From: Plutella xylostella
Taxonomy: Eukaryota > Arthropoda > Insecta > Lepidoptera > Plutellidae
Assembly (NCBI RefSeq): GCF_932276165.1
Contig: NC_063993.1
Coordinates: 6,954,001 to 7,018,000 of the forward strand
Length of the DNA: 64,000 nucleotides
Direction of reading: 5' to 3'
Shown here: piece after piece, positions 58,729-64,000 of the stretch
How positions within the stretch are numbered: position 1 is the stretch's first letter
How the letters are laid out: each line of letters opens with the position of its first letter
Notes under the pieces: generated by a model
Databases searched by the model: none
What the model saw: only the letters and a program-made list of their open reading frames with translations
What the model was told of the DNA's origin: nothing
Program-made: the position numbers and the translations under genes

Positions 58729-58998
58729 CAGGGTGTTGCAAAAAAGGGTATAGGTACTAAGCCGAAACCTACATGTGCAGCATGTTATATCTGAGCCCGA
58801 AACTAAAATCAGAATTTGAAAATTCGCGAAAAAAAAATTTCATTTTCCATAGAAACTTTGTTGGTCACGTGACTTTTACTATGGAAAAAAAAATTTTTTT
58901 TTTCGCGAATTTCCAAATTCTGATTTCAGTTTCGGGCTAAGATATAACATGCTGCACATGTAGGTTTCGGCTTAGTATACCAATTTTGCAACATCCTG
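58729..58998. mobile_element. Palindromic MITE (CAGGGTGTTGCAAAA family), best-preserved copy
   Basis: TA flanks both ends. The left arm CAGGGTGTTGCAAAAAAGGG and the right arm TTTTGCAACATCCTG are inverted. Interior words GAAACCTACATGTGCAGCATG and their inverse pair almost perfectly to a central AT-rich turn. Transcripts would form a hairpin of more than 100 bp. Confidence 0.9.
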
Positions 58999-59398
58999 TA
59001 GAACTATTTTTAAACAAGTATCTGCTTCTAGATTTGTTTGAATAGTTGTTGAATGGATAGTAAAGATTTAGCCGAGAAGGCGCCTGGCACTGCTAATGTG
59101 TAAGTACTTCGAAAGTATTCTCTCCTCGAGAATTGGCCTAACTATTATTACGAAGAGAACTCTATCCATTAGTTACTTTCCCGAACACATTTCAGCTAAC
59201 GTGTTTGCTTTCAGTTACTAAAAGCAAATAGTTTGTTCAACTTGAAACAAGATTGTTTTAGGACCTCATTGCTTGGAATGAAATAACCGAGTTATTACTA
59301 TTAATAAAACGCCGAGACCGTAGGGACACTGGCTATGGTAATGCATAAGTGAGTTTTAGTAATGTCATTTTAAGTTGTGTTATAACAAAATTATTAAG

Positions 59399-59532
59399 GG
59401 CCACTTGCACCAACATATAAAATCTAGATTTAGTGTTAGATCTCGATTTAGTGTCAAATTTTATATGGACTGACGTTTCTTAAATCGAGATTTGACACTA
59501 AATCTAGATTTAATATGTTTCTGCAAGTGGCC
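59399..59532. mobile_element. Palindromic MITE, GGCCACTTGC family
   Basis: The ends GGCCACTTGCACCAACATAT and ATATGTTTCTGCAAGTGGCC are inverted, with TAAG directly outside both (59395-59398, 59533-59536). Interior arms AAATCTAGATTTAGTGT pair with ACACTAAATCTAGATTT. Length 134 bp; no coding capacity. Confidence 0.85.
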
Positions 59533-61346
59533 TAAGTAAGTAGTATTTCCAGGTAATGTTTCGACAAATAAATTTAAAAAGGGACTTTGATTTCAATAGA
59601 AAATATGTCAGTCCCATCATACCCTAATACAGGATAACATTCAACTTACACTATTTCTTAACCTTAAACTAAATCTAACAAAGCTATAGTAGCTTGCAAT
59701 TTTCAGAGTGTGGGCTTGGGAGAATATATTGCAAAGCACCTAAATAAATTAAAAAAAAAATTTAAAAGGGGACATAATAAAATGCGATTTCCTAATACCT
59801 ATCAATCAGCCGACAGCGTTTGCCGGCAAATCCATCGATGGCGGCGGAACCTACTCGGGCAAATCTTCTTATCACGGTGATCAGGGCAGTTTTATTTGCT
59901 GTCGTCGAGCGTAACTGGGTCGGTTATAGCTTAATTTTAACCACCGACGGAAAAAGAGGGGTGTTATAAATTTAACGTGTGCATTTCGGTATATGACGGT
60001 ATATGGTAGCGTAGCTCCCAAAGGGCTGAACCGTTTTTGGAACAATATCGTTTAACGACTGTTGATGGGTATTTTGACCTTCGCCTTGGTATCGATAAAA
60101 TCGTCGTCTCCTTGGACAGAATAGCAACAATGACGACAAAAATACAAAGCAAAAGAGCTGGGAGAACATCGAATCTTATAAAGTAAAAAAGTAATATAGA
60201 AAGCGGTCTCAACTCTTCAAACAAAACACATCCAATTCTAGAGCGCGATTGATAGTGGAAGCCATTGCGACACTGTCAGCGATACATAAATAAACTGAGG
60301 TATACGGTGGAAGGGCCATTCGCTCGGCTTCTATACGCGCCAAACGTTTCAGTGGAATAACTCCATGGAGATCGCGACACACTTAACTGAATTGAATCGG
60401 GTCCGAGGAAGACTTACCTTGTTGAGACAGAGATCTTAGCCCGCCTAGTAATTGAAGTGAGTCGAGAAAAAAGATTTCTTAAAACTGTAGTATTATGCTA
60501 ATAGGATTTCTTTCGCTTTTTCTTTGTTATTGTATTTTTAGTAGGTATAAATAGTACTGTAACTATAAGAAATAAATATATATACAGGGTGATTGGAAAG
60601 TCGATGTATTCCTTTAAATGGGTTGTAGACGAAAGCGTTTCCAGTCGATTGAACCCTATAATGCATTATCCAAAAGTCAACCATTTCTGAGTTATTTAAG
60701 TTTTAAGTTTTTTTAAGAATTTTGCCAAAATTTATATTTAAAAGCAAAATATTTCAAAAACTAAGGATTTTTTAAATACTTTTTTGATTGTTTTGCATTG
60801 GTGACACCTTAGTCAACTAATCATAATCATAAATTGCGAAATATTTAACTTAATTTAGACACAGTGCTTCAAAATAGATGAAACATTAAGAAAATGTTAC
60901 GAAAGATGAAAACAAAAAAGCTAATTTAAAAAAGAATTTTATCTGACAATTTTTCAGGCACTACAGCTTAAAAACATAATCATTTTATAAGCTTTAAAAT
61001 GACATATTCCAATCTAAAATCGATGAAGATATGACCAAGATATAGCCAAAACAACCACATAGGCGGACAAATCTCAGTAGGGAAACGAACAACATTTTGT
61101 TTAAATTTTAAGGAAAAATGTATCATAACTGGACTTTGTAGAGCACCGAACCGTTTGCTAATTATTGTTCTCCGATAGTGCGCCTCTCAAAAGCACAGAT
61201 CGACTACAAGGTTGCTTCACCGAAATAATGCTTGTGTGATAACACGGTTAGCCGATTGTAATTTTCAATTATGATTGATAAAACAAAATAATTCTTCACA
61301 ACCCGTTTCCACAAAACTACTGTTCGTTTATATATATATATATATA
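59533..61346. other. Non-coding stretch with a dispersed repeat and a possible transposon end
   Basis: At 59946-60040 AAAAAGAGGGGTGTTATAAA and AGCGTAGCTCCCAAAGGGCT belong to a repeat common in moth genomes (shared word at about 14898). At 60587 a TACAGGGTGATTGGAAAGTC start follows a TA run and resembles a DNA-transposon terminus; no matching right end was found. A (TA)n run occupies 61329-61346. Confidence 0.5.
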
Positions 61347-61480
61347 CACCTTGTACTAATATACTCCCTTGCGGGGTAGGCAGAGGTGCATTGTTGCACC
61401 CACTTTTCGCCAGTGTTTATGGTAGTCCCAAAGTAATAGGGGGCGGGCCTATTGCCATTTTACGGGCACATCCAAGACCC
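61347..61480 (-). mobile_element. tRNA-SINE family B, 5'-truncated copy
   Basis: It matches the 3' body of the SINE at 14979-15238 (CTTGCGGGGTAGGCAGAGGT, AATAGGGGGCGGGCCTATTG) but lacks the tRNA head. TA-repeat DNA lies on both sides, suggesting insertion into a microsatellite. Confidence 0.8.
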
Positions 61481-62410
61481 AATATATATATAAATACAGG
61501 ACCATATATAATACTTTTAAAACAAACAACAGAATATCAGAGACTAAAGTTAGTGAACCCTAGGATAACGAATGCCACGTTCTAGTTTTACGATATGTTA
61601 TGGATTTTTGAACAAGATGCTCTCTAATACGTTGAAAAAATTCCAGTGACCGAGCGTTCGTTGAGTCGGATTACTGCTGAGACACTGCGACATATTGCAA
61701 AATTCCATAAAAAGCAAATAAAAACATACCAATATAATATACATACCAAGGAATAATCTGAGAAACTGACACGATATATCTTATATAAAAAAGTTGCTCG
61801 CGCTATAAGAAATTTCAACAGAAAGGGCACGATCAAGTGGAATAACAAGGCGCGATTCCTCTGTCAGTGCTGTCAGGGTATCGATATTGAAGTTCCACGG
61901 TGAGTCCAATATCCATGCAGACGCAATAAAAGGCATGAAGCGGGTATTATCCGCCTGATCACATCTCCTAATAACTTGGAGCCACAACGGGTTCAATGTG
62001 GCGAGAGGTAATGCCCCTCGCCCTCGCCTCGCCCCGCTCACGCCCGCTTCAAGTGTTTATAATATGTCGCTATATTTGTTGGTGAAAATCGAAGAACGAA
62101 AGCAGTTTAGGGTGTCCACGGAACTGGAATAATGATAGAGATACATCGAACCTCAAACGAGCGTTTTCTTCGTAAAATGTATCGCTTGCGTTAGTATAGC
62201 TATCTAGGTATTTTGCTCAAACTAATGTTAGGTTTCATTATTCAGAATATAAATATATTTTCTAATTTCATAATTCATTTATATTTTAGAAAACATCAAT
62301 CCATTTAAAGTTTGTGGCAACCGGAAATTATTACATTAACAGTTGCTCAATGTTGTCTTTCAATTATTTTTATTATTTTAAAAATTATTAAATATATTTA
62401 TGATGAATTT
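61481..62410. other. AT-rich non-coding stretch
   Basis: No gene seen. Short minus-strand frames (61624-62041) have no domain. Confidence 0.5.
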
Positions 62411-62700
62411 TAATAACAGTCATTTTGTTCAGAAGCTTCGCCGGAAGCTGACAAACTAATAGTTGTTCGCAAATAAAATAAATGCGACGGATATCCGGAG
62501 GAGTACATAAATATGAAACGATCGGTCAGTTGAGTCAGTATTGGTTAAGGCATCGAGCTGTGAGGTCGTTTGAGGAGTGACCAAAGGTTCGCAATAATTA
62601 TAAGTTATTTTGATTATTATAAGTGATTGGAATAATAAAGTGTATTGTGTAAAAAGTGTGTTCAGTGAAAATATACCTCCACCGTTGTGGAACGTGGACA
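62411..62700 (+). promoter_or_regulatory. Putative LTR/promoter region of a gypsy-like element
   Basis: Upstream of the gag frame lie a TATA-like ATAAATATG (about 62508) and then initiator-type words TCAGTTGAGTCAGT (about 62526), followed by an AATAATAAAG polyadenylation-like word (about 62631). This order fits an insect LTR with U3, R and U5. No second LTR is in the window, and I could not fix the ends or the primer site. Confidence 0.35.
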
Positions 62701-63477
62701 CCTGGTGTTTTATTTTATACTTCAGAAGTGGTAAGTACCTGTTGCTTTTACATAATTGTGCACAAAATTTAACAAATTTAGTAATTTAGAAGATGTCTAG
62801 GTTTGTGAATTTCAAAACCTAAACCAAAAACTTGGTTAACAAAATCAAATAAAATCACTGTTGGTTGCATAATCCAAACAAAATTTTATATCTCCTAATG
62901 CCGATGGATTTCCGTTGGTTGTCTTATATCCTCCTAAACTTTTAATTCAATTGTTAATCAATTATTACTTTATTTTTATAATGAGTTTTATAAGTAGCCA
63001 CTAAATTGTCGATTTGTTTAAATTTTGTGCATGCAATGTTTACCTATAATCGTTTGTGCATCTAGTTTGTATTTAATTATAGAATTGTAAAAGTTTTGAT
63101 GTAGGTAACAAATATTGGTGAACCATAATTAATAAATAAATAAATATTTAAAATATATGTTAAGCCATTGTTTAAACATATGATATCTATTCCCTAAGGC
63201 TGGTTAGGGGGTGCAAGGGGGAGTGAAAATCACGTTATTTTTTCGATTAGATGCGTGGTTTCAGAGATATTTCATATTTTGTAATTTTAATTCTTACTTA
63301 TATCTTAATTTTAAATTTATCCCAATCTTGGTCGTCACATGGCCGTGACCTCTGAAGGGTTAGACAGGGGCACCAAAACAACTAGGCTCATGGTTTTATT
63401 GGCAGGGGTCCTAATGGGGTCATAATTTTATTGATGACGTATTTACATGTATTTATATTTTTCCGAGGGACGGTGAG

Positions 63478-64000
63478 ATGCAGAATGAAGATAGATCGTC
63501 CCTTCGTCGGTTGGATACTCCAACCCGTATGGGGTCGAGACATTCGAGCACTGGAGGCAGGCGCAGCCGCAGTCCTAGCCGGCGAGGTGACTCTCCTGTA
63601 CTTCGCCACCGGAGCCGTCAGCGCAGTACACAGCGCGACTACGGTAGGCTGAGAGAGCTGGAACGTGACCTGGACAGGCAGCGCCAGCTGTTGCGTGCAC
63701 GTGAAGACGACATTTACCGAGAGCGTAGCCGACTCAGACAAACAGTGAGTAATCACCGAGAAGTTTCTACTACACGTAGCGTTAATAATGAAGCACAAAT
63801 GCTTTCTCCACAAACCCAAGACAAAGAAAGGGATGGTGGTTCTGAGAGCAAAAGACGTCGCTTGGACGATCGGAATAATTGTGCGCAGCAGAAAAGTAAC
63901 ACCGAGAGTCCAACGTATACCGCCAGCGATGTCGTGAATATGTTAAAATCTTTTAAGCAAGTACCACCTCAGCCCTCGACGGCAACCGCACCCATTCATT
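63478..64000 (+). CDS. Ty3/gypsy-like Gag, N-terminal part, truncated by window end
   Basis: An open frame of 174 codons runs off the right edge. Residues 1-52 are Arg/Ser-rich (SRSPSRRGDS), like nucleic-acid-binding tails. Residues about 54-90 are charged and heptad-like (LRELERDLDRQRQLL), a probable coiled coil. KRRRLDD at 125-131 resembles a nuclear localisation signal. SDVVNMLKSF near 150-159 matches the lead-in to the gag domain of insect gypsy elements, as I recall that family. The frame is open back to a stop at 63412, and this ATG is the first in it. A domesticated gag gene is the alternative, and the downstream pol is needed to decide. Confidence 0.7.
   Translation, partial: MQNEDRSSLRRLDTPTRMGSRHSSTGGRRSRSPSRRGDSPVLRHRSRQRSTQRDYGRLRELERDLDRQRQLLRAREDDIYRERSRLRQTVSNHREVSTTRSVNNEAQMLSPQTQDKERDGGSESKRRRLDDRNNCAQQKSNTESPTYTASDVVNMLKSFKQVPPQPSTATAPIH

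Noticed and set aside
63388..63819. 143-codon minus-strand frame
   Set aside because: It is the antisense shadow of the gag frame at 63478-64000.

Overview
This window looks like non-coding DNA from an insect, most likely a moth or butterfly (Lepidoptera). It is AT-rich and has no bacterial-style gene packing. It carries tRNA-derived and 5S-derived SINEs of the lepidopteran type, many palindromic MITEs, a BEL/Pao-type LTR element, and frequent TAGGTA/TACCTA words typical of moth introns. I could not assign a species.

Host coding content is minimal. The only convincing host segment is one small Ser/Gly-rich exon on the minus strand (52078-52183). It has a good acceptor and donor and is flanked by tens of kilobases of intron-like DNA. 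The window is therefore best read as a long intron or introns of a large minus-strand gene, probably developmental or neuronal, that I cannot name. GC-rich, CpG-containing patches (about 3.5, 10.5, 11.6, 16.1, 17.0, 18.3, 23.1, 24.1 and 26.7 kb) may be regulatory, but this is inference.

Layout. 1-2778: a 1644-bp direct tandem duplication (second copy partial), each unit holding a Harbinger-like MITE and a second inverted-repeat element. 6.5-7.6 kb: a palindromic MITE interrupted by a tRNA-SINE, then two copies of another MITE family. 15 kb and 19 kb: two intact tRNA-SINEs with clear target-site duplications. 20.2-21.9 kb: an AT-rich element with 29-bp terminal inverted repeats (TIRs) and a recurring ACTGCGTTAC motif. 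27.4-27.8 kb: a 43-bp-arm hairpin and a palindromic MITE. 28.1-29.9 kb: an unusual element with a 9-bp target-site duplication, arrays of regularly spaced CGA motifs, and 170-bp tandem repeats. 31.7-35.7 kb: a complete but internally deleted BEL/Pao-like LTR element with one 897-aa open frame (gag and protease kept, polymerase gutted). 38-41 kb: MITE and SINE remnants. 47.7-48.2 kb: a Harbinger-like element. 55.4-55.7 kb: a 5S rRNA-derived SINE. 58.7-59.5 kb: two palindromic MITEs. 60.6 kb: a possible transposon terminus. 61.3 kb: a 5'-truncated SINE. 62.4-64 kb: the 5' part of a Ty3/gypsy-like element whose gag frame runs off the window end.

The genes do not form a pathway. The window is a record of successive transposon insertions in an intron. 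The most unusual items are the 9-bp-TSD element at 28.1-29.9 kb and the BEL-derived gag-protease element that keeps a single long frame.
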